Assembly: GCA_964346075.1 (NCBI GenBank)
Contig: CAYFTH010000115.1
Location: 1 to 9,508, forward strand
Length of the DNA stretch: 9,508 nucleotides
Reading direction: 5' to 3'
Origin: Brumimicrobium sp964346075
GTDB lineage: Bacteria > Bacteroidota > Bacteroidia > Flavobacteriales_D > Crocinitomicaceae
Every line of letters starts with the position of its first letter. Position 1 is the stretch's first letter. The translations under genes were made by a program, and so were the position numbers. Under the pieces are notes generated by a model, which had not been told where the DNA came from, did no database searches, and saw only the letters and a program-made list of their open reading frames with translations. Below, in pieces: positions 1 to 7,405 of this stretch.

Positions 1-2
1 AA

Positions 3-164
3 GTGCTCGACCACTATGATGAAGGAGTTGTTCAATCTGAAACATTAGATCCTTTGCTAGCCAACGGTATTCCGATGACTGAGACAGAAAAAGATCAGAT
101 CATTGCCTTTTTGGAGACGCTGACAGATTATGAATTACTGGATACAGAATTGCTAAATGAGTAA
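3..164 (+). CDS. Di-heme cytochrome c peroxidase / MbnH-like protein, C-terminal fragment
   Basis: The left edge cuts this gene, so only the last 53 codons are present, ending in TAA at 162-164. The fragment shows the pattern that ends bacterial di-heme cytochrome c peroxidases of the CcpA/MauG/MbnH superfamily: a HYDEGVV segment, then TLDPLL, then GIPMTETEKDQIIAFLETLT. These match the family's usual 'hY..G...s.tLDPll...iplT..Ek.dliaFLktLTD' ending. Family members are periplasmic, bind two c-type hemes and either reduce peroxide or oxidise a partner protein; the heme CxxCH motifs would lie upstream of the window. The stop overlaps the next gene's start (ATGAGTAA), so the two are almost certainly co-transcribed and translationally coupled. 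The family is fairly sure from the tail alone, but peroxidase cannot be told from MbnH-like oxidase here. Confidence 0.75.
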   Translation: MLDHYDEGVVQSETLDPLLANGIPMTETEKDQIIAFLETLTDYELLDTELLNE

Positions 165-1089
165 AAAAATGAAAAAAATAATTGGATTCGTGTTGATAAT
201 GGCGAGCACCAGTTTTCATAGCAGTGCCTGTGACGTATGCGGGTGTGCCGTAAATCCGGGAATGGGAGATGTGATTCCAGGAGTATTTAGCAATTATTTT
301 GGAATACGCAGTAACATCAGACATTTTCAGAGTGAGCACTTCGGCTTTTTGGGAGAACCGCCCATTTTATCCAATGAATGGTTCCATACTACTGAGGTTT
401 ATGGACGTTACTCGCCTACCCGACGCATTCAGTTTTTAGGTTTCATCCCTTACAATGCTGTAGCGAAAACTGAAGATGATCAAAATATGGCTTTGACAAA
501 TGGAGTTGGGGACATGCGCTTGAAAATTAATACGCTTGTTATTGATAAAAAAGACACTGCACAAAACAGTATTTTCAATGTTTTTATCGGTGGAACTGTA
601 AAATTACCTACAGGCAGATACGACTACATTGATGGAGAGCAGCAATATTTTAGAAGAACGATGCTACCGGGGACAGGAACAATGGATTTTAGCCTGGGAA
701 CTGATGTCATATACCGCAAAAACAACTTAGGTGGTATGGCTAGTTTCAATTATACGTGGCGAGGCGAAAATGATTTGAACTACAATTTTGGTAATGTAGG
801 GTTCGGACAAATTACTGGATTTTATCAACTCAAACGACCCAATTCCTCATTTCTATTTGAGACGGGTGCAGAGGTCACTAATTTGGAGGCTGATTATGAC
901 ATGCGTTTCAACGAAAAACAAATCTATTCAGAGGGCTGGATGATTTCGCCATTGGTAAAAGTCACATGGTTTTCTGAAAAGTGGTCAGTTTATGGCAAGT
1001 TCAATAAAGCCGCAATACAAAATATGGCGCAAGGAAAAGTTCAACAACGTTATCAATTTAATATTGGGATTACACGATTTTTAAATTAA
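157..1089 (+). CDS. Putative outer-membrane transporter-like protein with mature CxxCxC N-terminus
   Basis: This 310-residue protein has a Sec signal peptide (about residues 1-24: lysines, then a hydrophobic stretch, then HSSA). The mature part would begin at C25 with CDVCGC, placing C25, C28 and C30 at the N-terminus in a spacing suited to metal or heme/redox chemistry. The rest is rich in alternating aromatic/polar strands with turns such as KLPTGRYD (149-156) and PGTGTMDFSLGTD (171-183). These resemble the 'transporter' beta-barrel family related to Phenol_MetA_deg, so an outer-membrane barrel is likely. The ATG at 157 overlaps the upstream peroxidase stop by 8 bp; an in-frame ATG at 169 (MKKIIGF) is an equally good signal-peptide start. 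SSAC could be read as a lipobox, but Ser at -3 makes this weak. The downstream His-rich lipoprotein follows after 28 bp. Substrate is unknown; a metal-linked role is inferred from the cysteines and neighbours. Confidence 0.7.
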   Translation: MSKKMKKIIGFVLIMASTSFHSSACDVCGCAVNPGMGDVIPGVFSNYFGIRSNIRHFQSEHFGFLGEPPILSNEWFHTTEVYGRYSPTRRIQFLGFIPYNAVAKTEDDQNMALTNGVGDMRLKINTLVIDKKDTAQNSIFNVFIGGTVKLPTGRYDYIDGEQQYFRRTMLPGTGTMDFSLGTDVIYRKNNLGGMASFNYTWRGENDLNYNFGNVGFGQITGFYQLKRPNSSFLFETGAEVTNLEADYDMRFNEKQIYSEGWMISPLVKVTWFSEKWSVYGKFNKAAIQNMAQGKVQQRYQFNIGITRFLN

Positions 1090-1117
1090 AGGTTAAATAA
1101 GTTAAAAGTAAAATGTT

Positions 1118-1543
1118 ATGAAAAATGTAAAGTTTGTATTAATTGCTTTAGGTGCTCTCGTAGCTCTAAACAGTTGTAAGAAAGATGAAGATGATCACGA
1201 TCACGATCATGACGAAGAGAACAAATCAATGCAGGTGACAATTGATTCACCAACAGAGGGTCAGAATTTCAATCTCGGAGAAGACGTCACTATTTCAGGT
1301 TCTGCTTCAGCAAATTTTGAAATGCACGGATATGAAGTCAAACTAATCAACGAATCCAATAATGATTCGATACTGTTTGAAAACTTCACTCATCAACACG
1401 AGGAAAACATCAGTTTTTCTGAAACGTGGACAAATAATGTTGACGATCACAGCGATATTCGCGTTGAAGTTTCTTCACTTGGTGACCACGAGGGTACTGA
1501 AAAGGAAACCGAATCTGTTCACATACATTGTCATCCGATGTAG
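1118..1543 (+). CDS. Histidine-rich lipoprotein, putative metal-binding, Ig-like
   Basis: This 141-residue protein has a lipoprotein signal with a lipobox LNSC, so C20 would be lipidated. The following KKDEDD is the charged stretch usual at the start of Bacteroidota lipoproteins. Directly after it comes DDHDHDHD (residues 25-32), and the protein ends in HIHCHPM (135-141). In all there are 11 histidines, many beside acidic residues, which strongly suggests binding of a divalent metal such as copper, zinc or nickel. Residues about 38-136 (IDSPTEGQNFNLGEDVTISGSA and onward) look like a small Ig-like beta-sandwich of the kind seen in DUF4625-type lipoproteins, though I cannot assign a family. It is the last gene of the operon, 28 bp after the barrel protein and 29 bp before the terminator hairpin. 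No clear Shine-Dalgarno is seen upstream. The metal and the partner are unknown. Confidence 0.75.
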   Translation: MKNVKFVLIALGALVALNSCKKDEDDHDHDHDEENKSMQVTIDSPTEGQNFNLGEDVTISGSASANFEMHGYEVKLINESNNDSILFENFTHQHEENISFSETWTNNVDDHSDIRVEVSSLGDHEGTEKETESVHIHCHPM

Positions 1544-1572
1544 ATTCACCAACCCATTCTCAAAATAAAAGA

Positions 1573-1606
1573 ACGACTCTTTCACTATTGAAAGGGTCGT
1601 TTTTTT
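1573..1606 (+). terminator. Rho-independent terminator of the left operon
   Basis: A 12-bp stem (1573-1584 with 1589-1600) contains a single T-G wobble (T1578 with G1595) and closes a 4-nt CTAT loop. It is followed by a run of seven T ending at 1606. It lies 29 bp past the stop of the His-rich lipoprotein and so ends that transcript. Confidence 0.9.
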
Positions 1607-1661
1607 ATTTCAATAGTAAATATTCTCAATGTTCTGTCTTCGCTTTTATATGAGCGAATTC

Positions 1662-1687
1662 AAAAAAGCTCCTCAGGCTTCGAGAGC
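1662..1687 (-). terminator. Possible weak terminator downstream of pepT
   Basis: Read on the minus strand, GCTC (1687-1684) can pair with GAGC (1671-1668), with one additional wobble pair, and six T follow (1667-1662). The stem is short and the loop about 10 nt, so this is a weak candidate. It would give the pepT transcript a 3' UTR carrying the whole repeat cluster. Confidence 0.3.
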
Positions 1688-1812
1688 ATTGACGATATAC
1701 TCAATAACCTCCTCAGGCTTCAGCCTTCGAGAGCCTCAGGCTTCAGCTGAGGACGAGGGCTGAGGACGAGGGCTGAGGCTCTCGAAGCCCGAAGCCCGAT
1801 GCCCGATGCCCG
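1671..1812. repeat. GC-rich cluster of direct, tandem and inverted repeats
   Basis: This non-coding patch between convergent genes holds several repeat types. CCTCAGGCTTC occurs three times (1671-1681, 1711-1721, 1734-1744), and the last two copies share the following AG. A perfect 15-bp inverted repeat pairs 1725-1739 with 1773-1787. Its 33-nt loop contains most of a 13-bp unit, GCTGAGGACGAGG, repeated 2.5 times (1746-1778). A 7-bp unit CGAWGCC follows in four tandem copies (1783-1810). The core TTCGAGAGC appears forward at 1679 and 1726 and reversed at 1778-1786. Composition is clearly more GC-rich than the flanks. It may be a copy of a dispersed palindromic (REP-like) family, or simple-repeat expansion. 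No reading frame or transposase is associated with it. Confidence 0.85.
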
Positions 1813-1821
1813 AAAATTACT

Positions 1822-3072
1822 TTATTCATGTTCCGCCCAGATCTGCACTAACTCCCCCATTGTTTCCACTGCTTTCTCCATATCCTGAACACTCACGTAT
1901 TCATGTTTTGAGTGAATAGCCATTTCTCCGGTAAATAAGTTTGGGCAAGGTAACCCCATAAAAGATAACCGCGAACCATCCGTACCACCTCGAATAATCA
2001 CTGGTCTTGGTTCGATTTCTGCTTTTTTCATGGCCTGAATCGCGTAATCCGTAACAAAAGGAACTTCCTTGAGCACCTCCTTCATATTGCGATACTGTTC
2101 ATGTATTTCAAACTCGTATGTTGCTCCTTTATGTTGGTGCACTACATTCTTAACAATATTCTCCAGGCGTCTTTCGTAATCTGCTAATTGCTTGGTTTCA
2201 TGATCCCGAATAATGAATTGGAGGGTCGATTTCTCCTGAATTCCATCAAAAGCAATGGGATGTACAAATCCTTCCCGTCCTTCAGTCGTTTCTGGTGACC
2301 AACTGTCGCTGGGCAACGCCGCAAGAATTTCACCTCCGATTTTTAAAGCATTGACCAATTTATTCTTAGCATAACCAGGATGCGAACTGATGCCATGAAC
2401 GGTGATTTTTACCTGATCGGCAGAGAAACTTTCATCCTCAATCGAACCAAGAACACCACCATCAAGTGTGTAACCATAATCCGCATTTAATTTTTCCATA
2501 TCAAGATAATTCACACCGCGACCAACCTCTTCGTCTGGCGTAAACAAAATCCGAACATCGCCGTGCTCTACTTCGGGGTGCTCCTGTAAATATGCTACAA
2601 AATCCATGATACAAGCCACTCCTGCTTTATCGTCCGCGCCTAATAATGTATTACCACTTGCTGTAATCAAATCGTCACCTATTTTCTCTTTCAAATACGG
2701 GTGTTGATCAGTGGTGATCACCTGATTTCCATCTTCAGGAAGCGTGATGGGCGTGCCGTCATAATTTTTGTGGAGAATAGGCTTCACGTTTTTACCGGAA
2801 ACGTCAGGGGCTGTGTCCATGTGGGCACAAAAACAAACTGTTGGTACTTTTTTATCAATGTTACTTTTCACAGTTCCAAAAACATAACCGTATTCATCCA
2901 TTTCAGCATCTTCAATACCTAAAGATTTTAATTCCTCTAAAAGAATTTTACCCAAATCTTTCTGAATCATCGTAGATGGAAAGGTTTCCGAATTGGGATC
3001 TGCTGTTGTATCGATCTGAACATATTTCATTAGGCGTTCTGCCACGCTGTGTGAATAATCTTTTATTGCCAT
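1822..3072 (-). CDS. pepT: Peptidase T (zinc tripeptide aminopeptidase, M20B)
   Basis: This 416-residue cytoplasmic enzyme removes the N-terminal residue of tripeptides, a late step in peptide use. It has the typical length of PepT (about 408-416) and lacks a signal peptide. All expected active-site residues are visible: H84 and D86 in CAHMDTAPD, D147 in LLGADDKAG (bridging both zinc ions), the E181-E182 pair in TPDEEVGRG (general base and ligand), D204 in YTLDGG, and H387 in GEMAIHSKHEYV. The dimerisation/lid domain occupies roughly residues 215-335, starting near the ISSHPGYAKNKLVNALK motif, and the substrate-binding RGGTDGSRLSFMGLP lies at 361-375. The ATG at 3070-3072 starts MAIKDYSHSVAERLMKYVQIDT, which lines up with known N-termini. 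It stands alone, converging on the left operon and diverging from the PrcB-like lipoprotein gene. Nothing appears broken. Confidence 0.96.
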   Translation of the reverse strand: MAIKDYSHSVAERLMKYVQIDTTADPNSETFPSTMIQKDLGKILLEELKSLGIEDAEMDEYGYVFGTVKSNIDKKVPTVCFCAHMDTAPDVSGKNVKPILHKNYDGTPITLPEDGNQVITTDQHPYLKEKIGDDLITASGNTLLGADDKAGVACIMDFVAYLQEHPEVEHGDVRILFTPDEEVGRGVNYLDMEKLNADYGYTLDGGVLGSIEDESFSADQVKITVHGISSHPGYAKNKLVNALKIGGEILAALPSDSWSPETTEGREGFVHPIAFDGIQEKSTLQFIIRDHETKQLADYERRLENIVKNVVHQHKGATYEFEIHEQYRNMKEVLKEVPFVTDYAIQAMKKAEIEPRPVIIRGGTDGSRLSFMGLPCPNLFTGEMAIHSKHEYVSVQDMEKAVETMGELVQIWAEHE

Positions 3073-3378
3073 TATTCTCGTTTTATTTTAGAAATTCGAA
3101 TATAAGGAAAGATTTTTTATCCTTGGGTTGAAAGCCTTGACAAAAGCATCTTTATTTCTGCGCAATCAATCAACCAAAATATATACATTTAGAAGTGTTT
3201 ACATTTATAAAAAATACAATAATCACATGAATTGGAAGTAGTTAAATTAATATATTGCGATGAATAATAAATCACTAATGCCAAGGAAAAATAAAATAGA
3301 CCTCTCATGATACTCAAGATCTCAAGTTTTGTCGGACAACAATGATAATGAATATAAGAACCTTAAATACAAAGACTC
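3073..3378. other. AT-rich divergent intergenic region
   Basis: This stretch separates the start of pepT (leftward) from the start of the PrcB-like lipoprotein gene (rightward), so it should hold both promoters. It is strongly AT-rich, especially 3160-3300. I could not find a convincing TTG/TAnnTTTG pair for either gene. A short direct repeat (CTCAAG twice, two bases apart, near 3313-3326) is present. No RNA gene, riboswitch or supported small coding sequence is visible. Confidence 0.6.
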
Positions 3379-3885
3379 ATGAAATATACTTTATATACAA
3401 TAATCCTGCTGATCACATTGTCAATAGTGGCTTGCACATCATCTAAAGAAACTGCGCGCTTAAAAAATGAACATCAACCATCATCAAATGACTCATCATC
3501 TGTAGTTGCCTGGACATTAATTGATCAAGGTAATATGCATGGCGCGGGAGAAGAAGGGATTGAAGCAGGATATCGTATTATTCGCGATGAAGCGACGATG
3601 CAACGACTACTAAAAAAAATGCAAGTTTCTAAAAGATTAAAAATACCCGAAGATGAAAACTTCTTTGACGATTACATGCTCCTCTTTCTTTTTGATAAAG
3701 TCCGTAATACTGGGGGGTACCACTTCGACACCAAAAAAATAACCAAATCGCCTCAACAAGTGACCGTGCATACTACGAGTGAAGCTCCTTCTGCAAACGC
3801 ACCGAGTGTTATGACGCAGCCATTTTTAATCATACAAATGGATCAAAATTCACTACCCATTGAATACCAACTTATTGAAAGGTGA
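3379..3885 (+). CDS. PrcB-domain lipoprotein
   Basis: This 168-residue protein has a lipoprotein signal peptide (hydrophobic residues 4-18, lipobox IVAC, lipidated C19). A polar Ser-rich linker follows to about residue 43, then one domain. That domain has the pattern of PrcB C-terminal domains (PF14343): a WTLIDQGN...GYRIIRDEATMQRLL opening (45-78), a central DDYMLLFLFDKVRNTGGYHF (97-116) containing the hallmark TGGY, and a late strand APSVMTQPFLIIQMD (141-155). In Treponema denticola PrcB is a lipoprotein needed to assemble the subtilisin-like protease dentilisin; many Bacteroidota carry PrcB-like lipoproteins with unknown roles. Here the gene runs tail to tail into a subtilisin-family protease gene and overlaps its last 14 bp, so a partner or modulator role is possible but unproven. 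The ATG at 3379 gives a perfect signal peptide. Confidence 0.8.
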   Translation: MKYTLYTIILLITLSIVACTSSKETARLKNEHQPSSNDSSSVVAWTLIDQGNMHGAGEEGIEAGYRIIRDEATMQRLLKKMQVSKRLKIPEDENFFDDYMLLFLFDKVRNTGGYHFDTKKITKSPQQVTVHTTSEAPSANAPSVMTQPFLIIQMDQNSLPIEYQLIER

Positions 3886-6800
3886 GTTTTTTTGTTTGAA
3901 CCTGGCCATTCTTTTTCAAACTTACGAGGTAAATACCAGGAGCAATATCATCCGTGTCAAGAATCACCAGATTTTTTCCCTTCGTCGCCATGATTTCATG
4001 TGCTGAGATGCGTTTTCCGGTCATATCAGATATGTAAATTTCCACAGGACCTCCCTTGTTATTGGAAAATTTTAAATTGACTTCTTCACTTGCGGGGTTT
4101 GGATACACCGTAAAGTCTACTGGACTATTTAAAACATCTTCTAAAGCCACAATATCGTCCGAAGGTGAACCTTCATAAATATTGATATCATCGAGATAGA
4201 AGTTATTCCCTCCATCACTTTCAAATTGAAATTTAAATCTAAAATTCTCGTCGTAGAAAGAACTGATGATATTGGTAACATGAACAGTCACCCATTCCTC
4301 TTCTGATGCTGGTGCCCAAAAACTGCTGTTCACTTGAGGAGATAATAAATCACCTACGATTGTTTTTCTTGTATAAAAAGGTTCGTCACAACCTTTGCTG
4401 ATTTGAACTCTCAACCACTCCTGATTATCGTTTGTTCTTTTACGATAAGCGTAACGAAAAGAAAGTGTTAGATCTTCTGAAGCATCAACTGACGATAAAT
4501 CAACCGGTCCTGAAATGAGTTCATCTACCGATCCTTCAGGCTGACCATAATTCGCTAAATACGCACTTTTGGAACCTGAAAGTGCTGCTGCTGAAGTAAT
4601 TTTGAATCGTGCATTGCCACCAGAAACATTTTCGCTTGACCAATAAGGGTTACTGACAAAAGAAGTGTAGCTCTCAAAACGCTCAACATAAGGCAAATAG
4701 GATGAGGGTATAACATTTATGTAATTGGTTTGGTAAATAGAATCCGTACCATAAGGAGTTTCCACAACCATAGCCACATCATAATCACCAGGAGCACTGT
4801 AACAAACTTGAGGAGCTTGTCCGGAAGCTACAGAAGGGTTTCCACCTGGAAAATACCAGCTGATATCCGTTGATAATCCAGTAGTATTCGTTGATTCATC
4901 AGACAACGTAAAACAAAATTCCTGACCAGCAGAGGGACAATCGACATCAAAATCGGCTATTGGTGCACTCCAATTACAATTCAATTGACCTGCCGTTTTT
5001 TCGATGGCTATCGCTCTACGACCGACCGCATTATCGGTACCCAACGCTTTCACACTGAACCAATTTTCATAGTTCGAAGCGTATTGCAACACCAAGTTGG
5101 TATCGGTCACGTATGCAATGCTATCCATGTATTTAGCTCCCAGTTCACTGACTTCATACCCTGTGGCTCCATTCACAGGATCCCAGGACAACATCATGGA
5201 ATCAGGACACACCCATTCCAGGCCGAAAGACTCAGGAACATTCAATACTGTAAACGTAGTATCACTAACCGCTTCAAGGCCATTTCTTTCGACTTTGATG
5301 CGTCCAAGCCCCGTCGGCGTACCTGAAGGAATATTCCATGAAAAATGCCGTTCATCAACCTGCGCCGTACCAATTACTGACCAGTTATTTCCATCATCTG
5401 GAGAAAATGAAATCGTAAAAGGATTGGTGCCTTCTGGAGCATCCCAACGAATTAATCGGTTTTCTGAAGGAACTAATGCCTCGAATCCCGATGGGTAAGT
5501 CACCTGCATTTCATTACTTTCAATGACATATACCACATGGTACTTTTGAACTCCCTGAGGGATATTGTAACCATCAACAGTCACTGAATACGCACCTGCT
5601 ACCGGATTATCAATAGTTACTTGTTCCATGTTATTCAGGCTATCAGTTCCACGAATAGCATTCGCATCAAGCGCTGTGACATTAGGAGATGGGTCAAGTT
5701 TCCACGGTTGGTATTGTATCGTAGAAGGATCCGTTACCATCATGTTCAAATCGTTAACTAAAGCCGTAGCCGCATTCGTGCTCCCCTCATAGTCGGTCCA
5801 GTAGATCATTACTCTTAATTCCTCTGTTCCTGCGGGTACATTAATAGTATGCATATTTTGTTGTCCCTGGTCAATAGAATCCAGGAGGTAATTGCCTTGC
5901 TGCATTGTTTCCAGGGCGCGGCGTGCATTAATACTCCCCCAACCATGTTTAAAATCAGGTCCTGGATTACCAAGATCATCTGCACCATTGAGTACCATTG
6001 CTTTTATCAAACCAGCATGCGGAATAACTCCACCGTTGATATCCTGATAGGCATCATATAATTGAGCCAATGTTCCTGCTACACCAGGGCATGACATAGA
6101 TGTTCCCGTGAAATTGTCATAATTATTATCATAGACCGTAGAATAAACCTGAGTACCTACACCGCAGATATCCGGCTTAATCCGTCCATCCTCCGCAGGG
6201 CCTCTACTACTGGAGTTTCTCAAGCTACTCGTGTTGGATAAATTACCTACACACATTACATTTTTACCGGACTTATGACCACCAGTAATGTTTCCCCAAC
6301 CAGAACCGGCTCCATAACCACAATCACTTGTTCCACTGTTACCAGCTGAAAAAACGTGAATTAAAGATGGATGCAAACGCACTTGGTTATCCAGTTGTTG
6401 AGTAAGATTTGTGTATCCGGCATTACACCCATTACTGTAACTTTTAGAAGTAATGTAAACATCGTCGTTCTGATAAAGATCAGGAACCAAAGCGTAATTA
6501 CTGTTCCAGCTATTGTAAACAAGAAGGTCTGCACCATGAGCCATTCCCCTTGCTGTGGGATCGAGATTACCAGCTCCCATAATTGTACCCGCAACGTGGT
6601 CGCCGTGATTATCCGAAGGGGATGTGCTACAGGAAGAACATTCTGACTGATCAATTCTTCCTTCAAAATCAATATGCGGACCGATATAGCCGTCGTCCTG
6701 CATCATCAAGTTCATACCATCTGCTCGGTAGCGCAGTCCGCCTGGATTATTTTTCCACATGACATTGCTGCGATGCTCTGTTCGTCCGGGTAAATTTTCC

Positions 6801-7405
6801 GGTTCTGCTGGAGGTGTTGGTACATCGAAATACTGAAACAGCTCTATACTGTACAATTCATCCAATTTTGTTAGTGGTAATTGCAATAAAACGGCATTGC
6901 TCGCTTCGAGGTGATCAACGATAGCCATTTGCTTTTTACCCAATACGGCTTCTACGACCTCCTCATTTAAGGAAGAAAAATATTTCGCGACAACCTGAAT
7001 TTCAACATCTTTTTTAAGTGCATGTGCAGGATATTTTTCTTGTTTCAGTGCAGAAGACAATTTGTACTCTACTGCGATATTCAGTATTTTCTGAATATCA
7101 AATAGTGATCGGTCAATCATCGAAATGGATTGATCAATTTCAGCTATGAAGGCATCTTGAGGAAGATAATCTAAGAGCGTGATTCCATTATTCTTCAGTG
7201 CAATTTTTTCACTTTGATCAGGAACTTCGTTAAAAACCAAAATTCTATAGAAATGACCTTTGATAACTTCATCATTGTCATGCTTCAGACTTGAAGCTGG
7301 AGCACGATCAACATTATAAGTCCCGGATTTCAACAACAACTTTTGAGCGTTAAAACAGGGGGCAGTAAAGAAGAACAGAGCAATGATTAGTATATTTTTC
7401 ATCAT
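3872..7405 (-). CDS. Secreted subtilisin-family (S8) serine protease with T9SS sorting domain
   Basis: This 1177-residue multidomain exoprotease has a Sec signal peptide at residues 1-20 (ending CFNA). Residues 21-205 look like a propeptide. The S8 catalytic domain covers about 225-500: Asp D237 (MQDDG), His H267 (DNHGDHVAG, with Asp where HGTH is usual), oxyanion Asn N356 (FSAGNSG) and Ser S436 (FTGTSMSCP). After it come a P-domain-like beta sandwich (about 510-630), an Ig-like module (635-720), a fibronectin III-like module (722-803), a PKD-like domain (815-898, WYFPGGNPS at 850-858), and a MAM/choice-of-anchor-like jelly roll (905-1078, ending in NNFYLDDINIYEG). A type A T9SS C-terminal domain closes the protein (about 1096-1177, FTVYPNPASEEVNLKF to the end). 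It should be exported, released or attached at the cell surface by T9SS, and cleave external proteins. Start is ATG 7405 or the adjacent ATG 7402. It is probably monocistronic. Confidence 0.94.
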   Translation of the reverse strand: MMKNILIIALFFFTAPCFNAQKLLLKSGTYNVDRAPASSLKHDNDEVIKGHFYRILVFNEVPDQSEKIALKNNGITLLDYLPQDAFIAEIDQSISMIDRSLFDIQKILNIAVEYKLSSALKQEKYPAHALKKDVEIQVVAKYFSSLNEEVVEAVLGKKQMAIVDHLEASNAVLLQLPLTKLDELYSIELFQYFDVPTPPAEPENLPGRTEHRSNVMWKNNPGGLRYRADGMNLMMQDDGYIGPHIDFEGRIDQSECSSCSTSPSDNHGDHVAGTIMGAGNLDPTARGMAHGADLLVYNSWNSNYALVPDLYQNDDVYITSKSYSNGCNAGYTNLTQQLDNQVRLHPSLIHVFSAGNSGTSDCGYGAGSGWGNITGGHKSGKNVMCVGNLSNTSSLRNSSSRGPAEDGRIKPDICGVGTQVYSTVYDNNYDNFTGTSMSCPGVAGTLAQLYDAYQDINGGVIPHAGLIKAMVLNGADDLGNPGPDFKHGWGSINARRALETMQQGNYLLDSIDQGQQNMHTINVPAGTEELRVMIYWTDYEGSTNAATALVNDLNMMVTDPSTIQYQPWKLDPSPNVTALDANAIRGTDSLNNMEQVTIDNPVAGAYSVTVDGYNIPQGVQKYHVVYVIESNEMQVTYPSGFEALVPSENRLIRWDAPEGTNPFTISFSPDDGNNWSVIGTAQVDERHFSWNIPSGTPTGLGRIKVERNGLEAVSDTTFTVLNVPESFGLEWVCPDSMMLSWDPVNGATGYEVSELGAKYMDSIAYVTDTNLVLQYASNYENWFSVKALGTDNAVGRRAIAIEKTAGQLNCNWSAPIADFDVDCPSAGQEFCFTLSDESTNTTGLSTDISWYFPGGNPSVASGQAPQVCYSAPGDYDVAMVVETPYGTDSIYQTNYINVIPSSYLPYVERFESYTSFVSNPYWSSENVSGGNARFKITSAAALSGSKSAYLANYGQPEGSVDELISGPVDLSSVDASEDLTLSFRYAYRKRTNDNQEWLRVQISKGCDEPFYTRKTIVGDLLSPQVNSSFWAPASEEEWVTVHVTNIISSFYDENFRFKFQFESDGGNNFYLDDINIYEGSPSDDIVALEDVLNSPVDFTVYPNPASEEVNLKFSNNKGGPVEIYISDMTGKRISAHEIMATKGKNLVILDTDDIAPGIYLVSLKKNGQVQTKKLTFQ

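Noticed and set aside
100..339. 79-codon minus-strand frame over the start of the barrel gene
   Set aside because: It lies antisense to the peroxidase tail and the signal peptide, both better supported.
1362..1568. 68-codon plus-strand frame overlapping the His-rich lipoprotein
   Set aside because: It is an out-of-frame shadow running past the lipoprotein stop, without signal peptide or domain.
1783..1812. Four short tandem repeats that might be taken for a CRISPR array
   Set aside because: Units are 7 bp with no spacers, and no cas genes are nearby.
3260..3310. 16-codon ATG frame in the AT-rich intergenic region
   Set aside because: It is tiny, has no ribosome-binding site or hydrophobic segment, and is expected by chance.
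4985..5498. Two plus-strand open frames inside the protease gene
   Set aside because: They are antisense to the conserved protease modules, encode no recognisable domain and lack signals of their own.
6361..6672. Open frames on both strands within the protease catalytic domain
   Set aside because: They overlap the region encoding the His and Asn active-site motifs in another frame; the real frame is unambiguous.
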